From Actinomycetota bacterium (GTDB taxonomy: Bacteria; Actinomycetota; Acidimicrobiia; Acidimicrobiales; JAHWLA01): 8,830 bases of DNA. The position numbers and the translations under genes are program-made. The DNA lies in assembly GCA_019347595.1 (NCBI GenBank), contig JAHWLA010000110.1, positions 1-8,830 of the forward strand. The letters run 5' to 3'. Shown piece by piece: positions 7,455 to 8,830 of the stretch. Numbering within the stretch: position 1 is the stretch's first letter; every line of letters begins with the position of its first letter. The notes under the pieces are model-generated. The model worked only from the letters and a program-made list of their open reading frames with translations, was not told the origin of the DNA and did no database searches.

Positions 7455-7465
<11 letters not shown>
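4808..7465 (-). CDS. treY: Malto-oligosyltrehalose synthase
   Basis: 885 aa, in the range of actinobacterial TreY, larger than most GH13 enzymes because of insertions in the barrel. It transglycosylates the reducing-end glucose of maltooligosaccharides from alpha-1,4 to alpha,alpha-1,1, producing maltooligosyl trehalose, the TreZ substrate. The domain opens with ATYRVQFTPDFGF (18-30), followed by HLYASPYLQAAPGSTHGYDVVD (47-68) and DIVPNHMA (99-106). Nucleophile D333 is in DGLRIDHPDG, acid/base E360 in WVVVEKILERGERLP, and H594-D595 in STHDTKRSED. The family motif MAKGVEDTAFY is at 538-548, and VPDIYQGQELWDYSLVDPDNRRPVD lies in the C-terminal part. The start is GTG at 7465, giving an 11-nt overlap with the end of glgX. 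No Shine-Dalgarno is visible before it, so translation probably depends on coupling to glgX. The stop codon lies inside the palindrome behind it. Confidence 0.97.

Positions 7466-8830
<1,365 letters not shown>

Overview
High-GC window (strong G/C bias at third codon positions, GTG starts, very long shadow frames antisense to real genes) that reads as chromosomal DNA of an actinobacterium (Actinomycetota). The gene content (bacterial topoisomerase IB, the TreX/TreY/TreZ trehalose route, a DUF5709-like acidic protein) fits that phylum. A lineage such as Acidimicrobiia is possible, but I cannot fix the class from sequence alone.

Layout: (1) Bases 1-805, plus strand, hold the 3' part of a type IB DNA topoisomerase gene whose start lies left of the window. 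(2) Bases 806-1057 form a convergent intergenic region with two long GC-rich inverted repeats and, next to the minus-strand gene, a weak hairpin with a T-run. (3) Bases 1058-8830, minus strand, hold one tightly packed run of six genes, read right to left: glgX/treX (5' end outside the window), treY, treZ, a small acidic DUF5709-like protein, an SRPBCC-fold protein, and a thioredoxin-reductase-like FAD protein with a 60-residue acidic tail. Junctions are 11 nt overlap, 45 nt gap, 9 nt gap, 13 nt gap and 1 nt overlap, so a single transcript is likely. Its promoter is not in the window.

How the genes work together: TreX/GlgX debranches glycogen, TreY turns the reducing end of the resulting maltooligosaccharide into a trehalose unit, and TreZ cuts trehalose off. 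All three GH13 enzymes keep their visible catalytic carboxylates. The three downstream genes are not part of the known trehalose pathway. Their linkage suggests a stress-related output (osmotic, desiccation or redox), but that is inference.

The most unusual sequence structure is a perfect 22-bp-arm, 3-nt-loop palindrome between treY and treZ. It contains the treY stop codon and directly abuts the treZ Shine-Dalgarno sequence. The other notable item is the C-terminal tail of the FAD protein, which looks like a separate small actinobacterial protein fused in frame. I found no RNA genes, CRISPR array, insertion sequence or clear novel multi-gene defence system.
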